Source of the DNA: WHTX01 sp038255145
GTDB lineage: Bacteria; Actinomycetota; Acidimicrobiia; Acidimicrobiales; CAIXPF01
Direction of reading: 5' to 3'
Length of the DNA: 64,000 nt
Assembly: GCA_038255145.1 (NCBI GenBank)
Contig: JBBSLP010000002.1
Span: 103,953 to 167,952 of the forward strand
A program made the position numbers and the translations under genes. The notes under the pieces were generated by a model. It had not been told where the DNA came from, did no database searches, and saw nothing but the letters and a program-made list of their open reading frames with translations. This document shows positions 52,186 to 60,669 of the stretch, piece by piece (within the stretch, counting starts at the first letter, position 1; the number at the start of each line of letters is the position of its first letter).

Positions 52186-53073
52186 ATGGCCGAGATGTTG
52201 CAGCTGGACGCGTCGCTGGTGGGCCGGGAACTGCCCGAGCGCACGTGGTCGTGGACGTGGCGCGATGCCGTCCTCTACGGCCTCGGCATCGGTGCCCGTC
52301 CCGGTCCCGGTGCCCTGACCGAAGCGGGCGCCGACGAGGGTGACCTGGACTTCCTCTTCGAGCGCCGCGGTCCCAAGGTGTTCCCCACCCTGGCCGTCAT
52401 CCCCGGCATGAAGGCCATCGAGGGTGTGCGCGAGATCATCGAGCTCGACCTGGCCCGCATGCTGCACGGCGAGCAGGCCATCACCCTGCACCGCCCGTTC
52501 CCGCCGGAGGGGACGGTGCGCATCCTGGGCCGCATCGCCGAGGTGTGGGACAAGGGCGGCGCCGCCGTCGTCGGCGTCGAGGCCGACCTGGTCGACGACG
52601 ACGGGCTGCTGGCCACCACCACGGCCTCGCTGTTCGCCAAGGGTTACGGCGGCTTCGGCGGTGAGCGCGGCCCCGACACCGCCGGCCGCAACCAGCCCCC
52701 GCACCGGGCCCCCGACCACGTCGTCGAGGACACCGTCAACGTCGAGCAGGCCGCCATCTACCGCCTGTCCGGCGATCGGGTGCCCCTGCACATCGACCCC
52801 GAGTTCGCCCGCAGGGCCGGCTACCCCGGGCCCTTCCTCCACGGCCTGTGCACCTACGGTTTCGTGGGCCGGGCTGTGCTCAAGACCCTGTGCGGCAACG
52901 ACCCCACCCGGCTCCGTTCCTTCACCGGCCGCTTCGCCGACCTGGTGTGGCTGGGCGACACCATCGTGACCAAGATGTGGGTCGAGGACGACGGTTCGGC
53001 CATCGTGTCGGCCGAGACCCAACGGGGCAACGTGGTGCTGGCCCAGTCCGCCGCCCAGGTCGTGCCGGCCTGA
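52186..53073 (+). CDS. MaoC-like enoyl-CoA hydratase
   Basis: A 295-residue double-hotdog protein of the kind seen in R-specific hydratases (HSD17B4 C-terminal type). The N-terminal hotdog has MLQLDASLVGRELPERTW ... RDAVLYGLGIGA; the C-terminal hotdog holds the catalytic Asp/His in DRVPLHIDPEFARRAGYPG and FLHGLCTYG. It hydrates 2-enoyl-CoA to the (3R)-hydroxyacyl-CoA. ATG 52186 has agggggag upstream. It may share a transcript with the toxin gene, 34 bases away. Confidence 0.9.
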   Translation: MAEMLQLDASLVGRELPERTWSWTWRDAVLYGLGIGARPGPGALTEAGADEGDLDFLFERRGPKVFPTLAVIPGMKAIEGVREIIELDLARMLHGEQAITLHRPFPPEGTVRILGRIAEVWDKGGAAVVGVEADLVDDDGLLATTTASLFAKGYGGFGGERGPDTAGRNQPPHRAPDHVVEDTVNVEQAAIYRLSGDRVPLHIDPEFARRAGYPGPFLHGLCTYGFVGRAVLKTLCGNDPTRLRSFTGRFADLVWLGDTIVTKMWVEDDGSAIVSAETQRGNVVLAQSAAQVVPA

Positions 53074-53171
53074 GGGCGGCTCCAGCGCCGGGCTGCGCCC
53101 TGGGTCAGACCGGGGCGGCCCGACCGCGCGTCGTGGCCTCGGACGTCGGTAGGCCGTCTGACCTGGGCTTC

Positions 53172-53205
53172 CGTAGCAGCGAATCGATATCGAATCGCCA
53201 CTACG
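53172..53205. repeat. 34-base palindrome, copy 3 of 3
   Basis: Core GCGAATCGATATCGAATCGC resembles the other two copies, but the outer arms here are CGTAG and CTACG instead of GTTCAG and CTGAAC and still pair perfectly; three mismatches in all. It lies about 100 bases after the MaoC stop and 75 bases before the end of the convergent ctaG gene, where a bidirectional terminator would be useful. Confidence 0.78.
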
Positions 53206-53279
53206 GGCCTCATTCGCAACACCCAACCACGCGCAGGCGACGGCGACGGCAACCGCCACGCCCCCTTCCAGGCGGCGCG

Positions 53280-54155
53280 TCAGCCCACTGGGCGACGGGC
53301 GGGCACGGCGCTGGCCGCGGCGGCGCGCTCGGTCTCGGCGATCCACGAACCCAACAGGGCCAAGGCGGTGCCCACGTAGATGGCCCCGGCCGGCACCCAC
53401 ATGATGACCCCGGCCAGCTGCTGGTCGGCCAGGGGGTCGAACCCCCAGGCCGGCGCAGTGGTCAGGTAGGCCTCGTACCAGGGCGCGCTGGCGAAGGTCA
53501 GCAGGGCCGACAGGAACACGCCCTGCATGGTCATGGCGAACACCAGCAGCACCCCGTAGCCCCGGGGCACGGTGCGCGACCGCGACGCGCCCAGCACCAC
53601 CCCCCAGAACAGCAGGGCGGTGACCAGGAAGCTGGCGTGTTCGAGCCGGTGCAGCAGCTCGTCGCGCAGGGCGGCGTCGTACAGCGTCGAGCTGTGCCAC
53701 AGCCACAGGGCCACCACGTGGGCCAGCCACACGATGCTGGCCACCTGCACCGGGCGCAGCCTTCGGGCCGGACCCAACAGCCGTCGTCGCCACCGGCCCG
53801 CGGGCCCGGCCAGTGACCGGGGCGAACCCCGCAGCAACCGCCCCGCCGGCCAGCTGACCACCAGCAACGGGGCCGCCACCAGCACCAGGAGCACGTGCTG
53901 GACCATGTGGGCCGAGGCCAGGGCCCCGCTCAGGGCGTCGAGCGGCGAGACCAGGGCCACGGCCAACGCTCCCAGGCCCAGGTCGAAGCACCACGTCCGC
54001 CGGACCGCGCCCGGGCGCACGCTCGGCACCCCCCGGTGGTAGGCCCACGCCGTCAGCCCCAGGCCCAGCACCACCAGGGGATCGAGGTTCCAGGCCCGCC
54101 ACAGCTCGGCCGGGTCGAGCGGTGGGCTGCCGTGGGCCAGCACGGGGCTCAGCAC
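53280..54155 (-). CDS. ctaG: Cytochrome c oxidase assembly protein (caa3-type CtaG)
   Basis: A 291-residue protein with seven hydrophobic segments, including VVLGLGLTAWAYHRGV, LGLGALAVALVSPLDALSG, MVQHVLLVLVAAPLLVVSW and VASIVWLAHVVALWLWHSS. The histidines in SAHMVQHVLL, AHVVALWLWH and LEHASFL are typical of the caa3_CtaG family, which helps deliver copper to the oxidase. The GTG at 54155 overlaps the upstream gene's stop. It is the last gene of the oxidase cluster. Confidence 0.88.
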   Translation of the reverse strand: MLSPVLAHGSPPLDPAELWRAWNLDPLVVLGLGLTAWAYHRGVPSVRPGAVRRTWCFDLGLGALAVALVSPLDALSGALASAHMVQHVLLVLVAAPLLVVSWPAGRLLRGSPRSLAGPAGRWRRRLLGPARRLRPVQVASIVWLAHVVALWLWHSSTLYDAALRDELLHRLEHASFLVTALLFWGVVLGASRSRTVPRGYGVLLVFAMTMQGVFLSALLTFASAPWYEAYLTTAPAWGFDPLADQQLAGVIMWVPAGAIYVGTALALLGSWIAETERAAAASAVPARRPVG

Positions 54156-54625
54156 GCGGTGAGGACCACGGCGGGCAGGCCGGTGAAGGCGATGGCCAGG
54201 GAGAACACGACGCCGAGCATCACCCCCACCAGGGCCAGGGGGGTCTCGGGCTCGGCCGCGGGCCCGGTCCGTCGGGCCGGAGGCACCTCGTTCCAGCCGC
54301 CGCCCCCGCGGCGCCAGCGCTGCCACGCCCCCCGGGTGAATGCCAGCGAGGCCACCAGCGCCACCACCGTCGCCACGATGGTCACGGCCGAGGCCACGGC
54401 CACGCCCAGCACCTCATCGTCGGCGGCCCGGCTGTCGCACACCGCCTCGGCCTGCAGGTAGACGACCATGAAGTGGGTGGACCAGATGACCGGCCCGGCC
54501 AGTAGCAGCACGGCCATGGTGCGGAACCGCCGCTGGCTGCGCGGGTCGGCCGAGGCGTCGGGTTCGTCACCGCCGGTGCGCCCGACGGTCGGCGCCCCCG
54601 GTCCGGTGACCGCCGGCCCGCTCAT
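54149..54625 (-). CDS. Small membrane protein of the oxidase cluster
   Basis: A 158-residue protein with three hydrophobic segments (MAVLLLAGPVIWSTHFMVVY, VAVASAVTIVATVVALVASL and LALVGVMLGVVFSLAIAFTG) and a basic linker. It lies between the oxidase subunit and ctaG genes, overlapping both by four to seven bases, so it probably belongs to the oxidase or its assembly, perhaps as a subunit-IV-like or assembly factor. No family is recognised with certainty. Confidence 0.75.
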   Translation of the reverse strand: MSGPAVTGPGAPTVGRTGGDEPDASADPRSQRRFRTMAVLLLAGPVIWSTHFMVVYLQAEAVCDSRAADDEVLGVAVASAVTIVATVVALVASLAFTRGAWQRWRRGGGGWNEVPPARRTGPAAEPETPLALVGVMLGVVFSLAIAFTGLPAVVLTAC

Positions 54626-57183
54626 GTGAGGTACGGCCCCAGGTGGAGGGTGCCCAGGCCCACGACCCACACCGCCACCGTCGCCGTCCAGAACCGGGCC
54701 GTGGTGCTGACGGTGACGTGCCGCCGGGGGGTGTAGTACCCGCGCCAGGCCCAGAACAGGGCCAACAGGGCCATGACCAGGGCAGCGACGACGGTGGCCA
54801 GCACGAACGCCCCCAGGGTGTGGAAGATCGAGCCGTAGGCGTGCTCGGAGACCGAGAAGCCCAGCCGGGTGGCCTGTCGGCCCTGGACGACCACGGCCGC
54901 AGCCCCCAGCACCAGGGTCGTCACCAGGCCGACCTTGAGGCCGCCCTGGTCACCGGCCCGGATGCGGCGCACGCCCCGGTGCATGGCCAACGCCGCGGCC
55001 AGCACCAGCACCGTGCTGAGCACCGGCACCAGCAGCGAGGGCATGGGGATGCCCGGCGGGGGCCAGGCGTCGTTGTCGAGGCGCAGGTAGAAGTAGGCGA
55101 GAAGGAAGGCCGAGAAGGCCACGCCCACGAACAGCATGGCCAGGGCCATGCCCCACTGGGCCACCACCTCGCTACCGCCGCCGTGCACGGGCACGCCGTG
55201 CTCGGCCTCGAAGGCCAGCTCCTCCTCTTCGGTCATGGGGGCGTCCTGGGGCCAGTTCCAGCCGATGACCCCGATGACCACCACCAGGGCACCCACCCCG
55301 GCCCCCCAGCGCTGGTGGAAGAGCTCGGAGGCGAAGATGGCCACCATGCCGATGGCGGTGACCAGCGGCCAGATGGACGGCCCTCCGACCCGGAAGACCT
55401 CCTCGGGTTGGGCGTCGCCGGTGCGCACGATCACCGCGGCCCGCCAGCGCAGCGGCCACCCGGCCAGGCCCCGCACGAAGTGCTCGAGGCGGGCCTCACC
55501 CTGGCTGAGCGAATCCTGGTCCCACAGCGGATGGCGGCTGTGCACGATGGGCAGCACCGACCAGCCGTGCTCGGCCGGCGGCGAGGGCACGGCCCACTCC
55601 AGCGTGTCCCCTCCCCAGGGGTTGTTGCCGGCGGGGCGACCCCGGAACCAGCTGTGCAGCACGTTCAACATGAACACGCCGATGCCGGGGACGATGATGT
55701 ACACGCCGATCGTCGAGATCATGTTCCACAGGTCCCACCCCTGGCCCTTGGGGTAGGTGTAGATGCGTCGGGGCATGCCCATGAGGCCCACGATGTGCAT
55801 GGGGAAGAAGGCCACGTTCACGCCGATGAACAACAGCCAGAAGTTCAGCTTGCCCAGGCGCTCACCGAGCATCTTGCCAGTGAACTTGGGGAACCAGTAG
55901 TAGACGCCGGCGAAGATGGGGAAGCCCACCCCGCCGATGAGCACGTAGTGCAGGTGGCCGACGACGAAGTACGAGTCATGGGCCTGCAGGTCGAAGGGTA
56001 CGGCGGCCACCATCACCCCGGTGATGCCGCCGATGACGAAGATGAACAGGAAGCCCAGGATGAAGAGGAACGGAGTGGTGATCTTGGGCCGGCCCGCACT
56101 GATGGTGGCCACCCAGGCGAAGATCTGCACCCCGGCCGGCAGGGCGATGAGGATGCTGGCTGCGGCGAAGAAGCCCAGCACCAGCGGGGGCAGGCCCACG
56201 GCGAACATGTGGTGGGCCCACAGGCCGAAGGAGAGGAAGCCGATGGCCACCAGGGAGCCGACCACCCACGTGTAGCCGACCAGGCGGCGACGGGCGAGCA
56301 CGGGCAGGGCCATGGACACGATGCCCGCGGCGGGCAGGAACTGGATGTAGACCTCGGGGTGGCCGAAGATCCAGAACAGGTGCTGCCACAGCAGGGTGCT
56401 GCCGCCCAGTTCGGGGTCGAAGAAGCGCATGTCGAACCCGCGGTCGAGCTCGAGCAGCAGGCTGCCCACGATCAGCGTCGTGAAGGCGAACATGATCATG
56501 AACGAGGTGACCAGCATGGCCCAGGCGAACATGGGCATGCGGCTGAGGGTCATGCCCGGGGCCCGCATCTTGAGGATGCCGATGATGATCTCAGCGCCGG
56601 CGGCGATGGCTCCCACCTCGGCGACGCCCAGGCCCAGCACCCAGAAGTCGAGCGGCAGCCCTGGTGAGTAGTCGGGCCCGCTGAGGGGTGTGTAGGCGAA
56701 CCACCCGGCGTTGGGCACGGCCTGGAACAGCGTGCTGCTGTAATAGAGGAGCCCGCCGAAGAGAAACGTGTAGTAGGCGAAGGCGCCGAGACGGGGAAAG
56801 GGCATCTCGCGTGTGCCCAGCAGCAAGGGCAGCAGCATGATGGCGAAACCCTCGAAGATGGGCAGGATGACCAGGAACATGGTCACCGAGCCGTGGTTCG
56901 TGAACAGCTCGTTGTACAGGCCGGCACTGACCAGATCGCTCTCGGGTCGGGCCAGCTGGGTGCGCATGACCACCGAGTCGACGCTGCCCCCGAGGATGAG
57001 GAAGAAGAAGCCGGTGAACAGCAGGCGCTTGCCGATGGCGTCGTTCTGCACGGCCCGCAGGCGGCCCCACAGGCCGGGCGGGTCGGCCCACAGGCGGTCG
57101 AGCTCGGCGTGGGTCTCGGGCTGTTCGACGGTGGGGGTGGGCTCCGCCGTCCCCGGCCGGCCGGGCTCGTCGAGCACCGTCAT
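54622..57183 (-). CDS. ctaD: Cytochrome c oxidase subunits I and III, fused
   Basis: An 853-residue membrane protein. Residues about 35-570 are the heme-copper oxidase subunit I: HPEVYI in GHPEVYIQFLPAAG (CuB/Tyr cross-link site), HHMFAVG (CuB histidines) and FVVGHLHYVLIGG (heme a and a3 ligands). From about 600 the sequence continues into subunit III-type helices (SEVVAQWGMALAMLFVGVAF and following), as in caa3 oxidases where CtaD and CtaE are fused. It reduces O2 to water and pumps protons. ATG 57183 overlaps the ctaC stop, and its own stop overlaps the next gene. Confidence 0.93.
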   Translation of the reverse strand: MTVLDEPGRPGTAEPTPTVEQPETHAELDRLWADPPGLWGRLRAVQNDAIGKRLLFTGFFFLILGGSVDSVVMRTQLARPESDLVSAGLYNELFTNHGSVTMFLVILPIFEGFAIMLLPLLLGTREMPFPRLGAFAYYTFLFGGLLYYSSTLFQAVPNAGWFAYTPLSGPDYSPGLPLDFWVLGLGVAEVGAIAAGAEIIIGILKMRAPGMTLSRMPMFAWAMLVTSFMIMFAFTTLIVGSLLLELDRGFDMRFFDPELGGSTLLWQHLFWIFGHPEVYIQFLPAAGIVSMALPVLARRRLVGYTWVVGSLVAIGFLSFGLWAHHMFAVGLPPLVLGFFAAASILIALPAGVQIFAWVATISAGRPKITTPFLFILGFLFIFVIGGITGVMVAAVPFDLQAHDSYFVVGHLHYVLIGGVGFPIFAGVYYWFPKFTGKMLGERLGKLNFWLLFIGVNVAFFPMHIVGLMGMPRRIYTYPKGQGWDLWNMISTIGVYIIVPGIGVFMLNVLHSWFRGRPAGNNPWGGDTLEWAVPSPPAEHGWSVLPIVHSRHPLWDQDSLSQGEARLEHFVRGLAGWPLRWRAAVIVRTGDAQPEEVFRVGGPSIWPLVTAIGMVAIFASELFHQRWGAGVGALVVVIGVIGWNWPQDAPMTEEEELAFEAEHGVPVHGGGSEVVAQWGMALAMLFVGVAFSAFLLAYFYLRLDNDAWPPPGIPMPSLLVPVLSTVLVLAAALAMHRGVRRIRAGDQGGLKVGLVTTLVLGAAAVVVQGRQATRLGFSVSEHAYGSIFHTLGAFVLATVVAALVMALLALFWAWRGYYTPRRHVTVSTTARFWTATVAVWVVGLGTLHLGPYLT

Positions 57184-58130
57184 CGCAGGCCCTCCAGGTA
57201 GGCGACCACGGCGTCGAGGTCGTCGGGGGCCAGGTCGGTGGCCGGCATGGCGATGCCCTCCTTGACGGTGTGGGGGTCCGCCACCCACGCCCTCAGCTCC
57301 GCGCTGCGGTTGGCGACGGTGGCCGCCCCCAGCGTCGATCGACTGGCCAGGTGGGTGAGGTCGGGCGCCTTCACCTCGGCCCCGGGATCGACCCCGGCAC
57401 CGCGGCCGCGGACCCTGTGGCACGAGGCGCAGCCGGCGTCGGCGAAGACCTGCTCGCCCCGCACGGCTCGGGCCTCGCTCGGCACGGTGGCGGGGCGGGC
57501 CTGTTCTTCGAGCCAGGTGACGAAGTCCGCCGCCGGTTGGACGACGGCGACGAAGCCCATCTTGGCGTGCTGCAGACCGCAGAACTCGGCGCAGATGCTG
57601 AAGTGCTCACCGGGCTCGTCGGCCTCGAGCACGAGGGTGTTGATGTCGTTCGGCAGCAGGTCGAGCTTGCCGCCCAGCTCGGGGATCCAGAAGCTGTGGA
57701 TCACGTCGGCCGAGGTCAGGCGCAGCTCGACGGGCCGGCCCACGGGCAGGTGGACCTCGTTGGCGGTGACCACGTCGTGGTCGGGGTAGCGGAACTCCCA
57801 CCAGTACTGGTAGCCGACGACCTCGATGACCAGGGCGTCCTCGGGTGCCCCCCGCCCGGGGACGGTGCGCATGGTGGCCAGGGTGGCGCCGAGCACGACG
57901 AGCAGGACCACCGAGGTCATGCCCACGCCGAAGACGACGACCAGGCGGTTGGGTCGGCCCGGTGCTTCGGGCTCGTTGGAGGCCTCGCCCCGGGCCAGCC
58001 CGATGCCCAAGACCACGGCGAAGACGACGAAGACGGCGGCGCCCAGGGCCAGCATCAGCCACCACAGGTCGGCGATGTCCTGGGCGATCGGGCCCTGGGG
58101 ATCGAACGCGCCGTTGGTCATGGTGGTCAT
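57180..58130 (-). CDS. ctaC: Cytochrome c oxidase subunit II with fused cytochrome c
   Basis: A 316-residue protein: two N-terminal membrane helices (LWWLMLALGAAVFVVFAVVL and VVFGVGMTSVVLLVVLGAT), then the CuA domain with VIHSFWIPELGGK and the CuA ligands in CAEFCGLQHAKM, and a C-terminal cytochrome c with CASCH and the methionine of IAMPATDL as likely axial ligand. It accepts electrons and passes them to subunit I encoded immediately downstream. No lipoprotein signal is clear. It heads the oxidase cluster. Confidence 0.94.
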   Translation of the reverse strand: MTTMTNGAFDPQGPIAQDIADLWWLMLALGAAVFVVFAVVLGIGLARGEASNEPEAPGRPNRLVVVFGVGMTSVVLLVVLGATLATMRTVPGRGAPEDALVIEVVGYQYWWEFRYPDHDVVTANEVHLPVGRPVELRLTSADVIHSFWIPELGGKLDLLPNDINTLVLEADEPGEHFSICAEFCGLQHAKMGFVAVVQPAADFVTWLEEQARPATVPSEARAVRGEQVFADAGCASCHRVRGRGAGVDPGAEVKAPDLTHLASRSTLGAATVANRSAELRAWVADPHTVKEGIAMPATDLAPDDLDAVVAYLEGLR

Positions 58131-58362
58131 CCCATGGACAGCGCTTGAGGTGGTCGGGGGGCCTTGCGGCGAAGGGGTCGCTCAGGCTGCGGCCCAGCTG
58201 GTCGACAGCACCATCGGCACGATGCGTGGCGGCCCGCTCGCATCGCCGCAACCTAGCCCGCGGTGCGGGCGCACGACGGCGTCGACGTCTCGGAGGAGGC
58301 GCCGCCACCCGCCCCACAGGACTTGACCGCGCCGTCAGGCGGACGGTTCACTCTTCGTCGAC

Positions 58363-59640
58363 GTGGAGGCACACCTGACCATCCCCACCGAGGCCGAGTT
58401 CACCGCCGAGGTGACCGCCTTCCTCGAGGCCAACACCAAGCTGCGGGCCGAGGAGCGCCAGTTCGTCTGGGGCGAGGGTTCCGACAAGGTCAAGCTGTTC
58501 AAGGACGCCTCCCCCGAGGGCGAGCGGGAGATGCTGCGCGAGGCGCAGGCGTGGCGGGCCAAGCGCTTCGACGCCGGCCTCGGCTACCTGACCGGGCCCG
58601 AGCAGTACGGCGGCCGGGGCCTGCCCCGCAGCTTCGACCGCCTCTACGCCACCATCGAGGCCCGCTACGAGACCCCGCCCCAGGACTTCTTCGGCATCGG
58701 TCTCAACATGGTCGCCCCCACCTTCCTGGCCCACGGCACCGACGTGGTCAAGGACGCCTACCTGCGCAGCATGTACCGGGGCGACATCGTCGGCTGCCAG
58801 CTGTTCAGCGAGCCCGGGGCGGGGTCCGACCTGGCCGGGTTGCAGACCCGGGCCGAGCGTGACGGTGACGAGTGGGTCATCAACGGCCAGAAGGTGTGGA
58901 CCTCGGGCGCCCAGTACTCGGCCGTGGCCGAGATCATCTGCCGCACCGACCCCGACCTGCCCAAGCACAAGGGCCTCACCGGCTTCGCCATCAGGATGGA
59001 CACCCCGGGCATCGACGTCGTCCCCCTGCGCCAGATGACCGGTGGGGCCTCGTTCAACGAGGTGTTCTTCAACGACGTCCGTGTCCCCGACGACCATCGC
59101 CTGGGTGACGTCAACCAGGGCTGGACGGTGGCGCTGACCACGCTCATGAACGAGCGGGCCGCCATCGGGGCCGACGGCGGTGGCGGTGACGAGCTCGGTG
59201 ACCTGCCCCGCCTCATCGAGATGGTGCGCCACTTCGGCCTGGCCGATGACCCCATCACCCGCCAGGAGCTGATGTCGGTCCACATCGGCATGGAGGTGGC
59301 CCGCCTCACCAACCAGCGGGCCACCGCGGCCATCAAGCTGGGCCAGCTCCCCGGCCCCGAGATGTCCTTCGCCAAGCTGGCGGCCACCAACAACCTGACC
59401 GCCCTCAGCAACTTCGTCACCCGGGTGCTGGGTGCCCGCATCACCGCCGACAACGGCGAGTGGGGCACGTGGGCGTGGAGCAACCTCGTCCTCGGCACCC
59501 CAGGCATGCGGGTGGCCGGCGGTACCGACGAGGTCATGAAGAACATCGTCGGTGAGCGCGTCCTCGGCCTGCCCAAGGACGCCGGCATCGACTCCAAGTC
59601 CCCCTTCCGGGACCTCAAGGTCGGCACCCAGGCCAGCTGA
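58363..59640 (+). CDS. Acyl-CoA dehydrogenase family protein
   Basis: A 425-residue acyl-CoA dehydrogenase with CQLFSEPGAGSDLAGLQTRA, EWVINGQKVWTSGAQYS, RQMTGGASFNEVFFNDVRVP and the C-terminal GGTDEVMKNIVGERVLGLPK. It is clearly related to the gene at 6290 but longer at the N terminus. GTG 58363 begins EAHLTIPTEAEFTAEV. It diverges from ctaC. The substrate is unknown. Confidence 0.93.
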   Translation: MEAHLTIPTEAEFTAEVTAFLEANTKLRAEERQFVWGEGSDKVKLFKDASPEGEREMLREAQAWRAKRFDAGLGYLTGPEQYGGRGLPRSFDRLYATIEARYETPPQDFFGIGLNMVAPTFLAHGTDVVKDAYLRSMYRGDIVGCQLFSEPGAGSDLAGLQTRAERDGDEWVINGQKVWTSGAQYSAVAEIICRTDPDLPKHKGLTGFAIRMDTPGIDVVPLRQMTGGASFNEVFFNDVRVPDDHRLGDVNQGWTVALTTLMNERAAIGADGGGGDELGDLPRLIEMVRHFGLADDPITRQELMSVHIGMEVARLTNQRATAAIKLGQLPGPEMSFAKLAATNNLTALSNFVTRVLGARITADNGEWGTWAWSNLVLGTPGMRVAGGTDEVMKNIVGERVLGLPKDAGIDSKSPFRDLKVGTQAS

Positions 59641-59642
59641 TC

Positions 59643-59795
59643 GTGCCCGCTCACAATGACGACACCGCGGCCTCGGACGTCCAGCCCGAGGCTGCGGCGG
59701 TGAAACCAGCGGACCTGCTCAGGTTCGCCGACACGTTCGCGGACCTGGGCCGGCCCGAGGTCATGGCAGGTGCTTGGGACCTGCCAACCGGCTAG
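59643..59795 (+). CDS. Possible 50-residue protein
   Basis: A GTG-started frame two bases after the acyl-CoA dehydrogenase stop encodes PAHNDDTAASDVQPEAAAVK then PADLLRFADTFADLGRPEVM and AGAWDLPTG. Its third-position G/C bias is that of a real gene. It may be a small coupled protein or the start of a truncated longer one. No family is recognised. Confidence 0.35.
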   Translation: MPAHNDDTAASDVQPEAAAVKPADLLRFADTFADLGRPEVMAGAWDLPTG

Positions 59796-59844
59796 CGGCA
59801 GTGGCTGTGCTCAGGCGTGATCGGCAGGTCTGGGGAGGAGCCCG

Positions 59845-59872
59845 TTGACGTACCCACAAACGGGGGTATGTT
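59845..59872 (+). promoter_or_regulatory. Sigma-70-like promoter upstream of the Phd/RelE pair
   Basis: TTGACG (59845-59850), a 16-base spacer and TATGTT (59867-59872). The first gene starts about 135 bases downstream, leaving a leader with a small inverted repeat (CCTCTC near 59897 and GAGAGG near 59923). The region 59796-60008 otherwise shows nothing. Confidence 0.45.
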
Positions 59873-60008
59873 GTGAGGGCCGAGACCAACCGGCTACCTC
59901 TCTCGACCACCGTAGGGGGACGGAGAGGGAACCCTTACCGCTTGCTGCACCAGGTGGTCGGGGTCAAGGGCAGTAGTGCAGGAAGGCCAACAGGAAGCAC
60001 CCCCATCT

Positions 60009-60302
60009 ATGCCGACCATCAGCATCCGGGCCCTTGCAGATGGTGCCAGTCGAGTCGTCAAAGAAGTGCAGGAAGGCCGTCGCCCGTTCATCGTCACGAA
60101 CCGCGGTGAACCCGTCGCGGCGATCATCCCGATCGACGCCGCCGGGCTCAACGAGGCGCTCGAGGACTGGGTCCTCGCCAGCGCCGCCGGTTACGTGGCT
60201 GACATGCACGAGGCCGACGAGGACCTGGCCGCGGGACGTACCGTCTCGCTGGACAAGGTGCTCGCCGACCTCGACGCCGAGGGCGACACCGACCCGCACT
60301 GA
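60009..60302 (+). CDS. Phd/YefM-family antitoxin
   Basis: A 97-residue protein: MPTISIRALADGASRVVKEV then QEGRRPFIVTNRGEPVAAII forms the Phd/YefM DNA-binding fold, and the C-terminal acidic half (EADEDLAAGRTVSLDKVLAD) resembles those that bind RelE-type toxins. ATG 60009 starts the conserved part. The toxin gene begins 45 bases downstream. Confidence 0.88.
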   Translation: MPTISIRALADGASRVVKEVQEGRRPFIVTNRGEPVAAIIPIDAAGLNEALEDWVLASAAGYVADMHEADEDLAAGRTVSLDKVLADLDAEGDTDPH

Positions 60303-60347
60303 CCGACGGAACCCGACTGTGGCGCCACCCGCAGGAGGACCAACGCA

Positions 60348-60641
60348 GTGCACCTCGAGCTGGCCGCCAAGGCCGAACGGGACCTACGCAAGCTGGACCC
60401 CATCGTCCGCCGCCACATCGTGGCCGCCCTCACCCGGCTCAGCGAACCGAACCTGACCCCCCTCGTGGGGTCCAAGCCGTGGCTCCGCCTGCGGTCGGGC
60501 GACTACCGGGTGCTCCTGCGCCCCATGAACACCGGTGAGCTGGCCGCCCTCGGCATCGACGACGGCGACGGCTACCTCGTCGCCCGCATCATCCACCGCA
60601 GCGACCTCATGCGAGCTGTGGCCGACCTCCCCGAGGCGTAG
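60348..60641 (+). CDS. RelE/ParE-family toxin
   Basis: A 97-residue RelE-fold protein: HLELAAKAERDLRKLDPIVR, VAALTRLSEPN, SKPWLRLRSGDYRVLLRP and VARIIHRSDLMRAV, the usual order with the R-x-G-x-Y-R segment. The target (mRNA at the ribosome or DNA gyrase) is not decidable. GTG 60348 follows a purine-rich aggaggacc site. Confidence 0.88.
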   Translation: MHLELAAKAERDLRKLDPIVRRHIVAALTRLSEPNLTPLVGSKPWLRLRSGDYRVLLRPMNTGELAALGIDDGDGYLVARIIHRSDLMRAVADLPEA

Positions 60642-60669
60642 CCGTCCGCCAGCTGAGCGCTAGCGGCCG

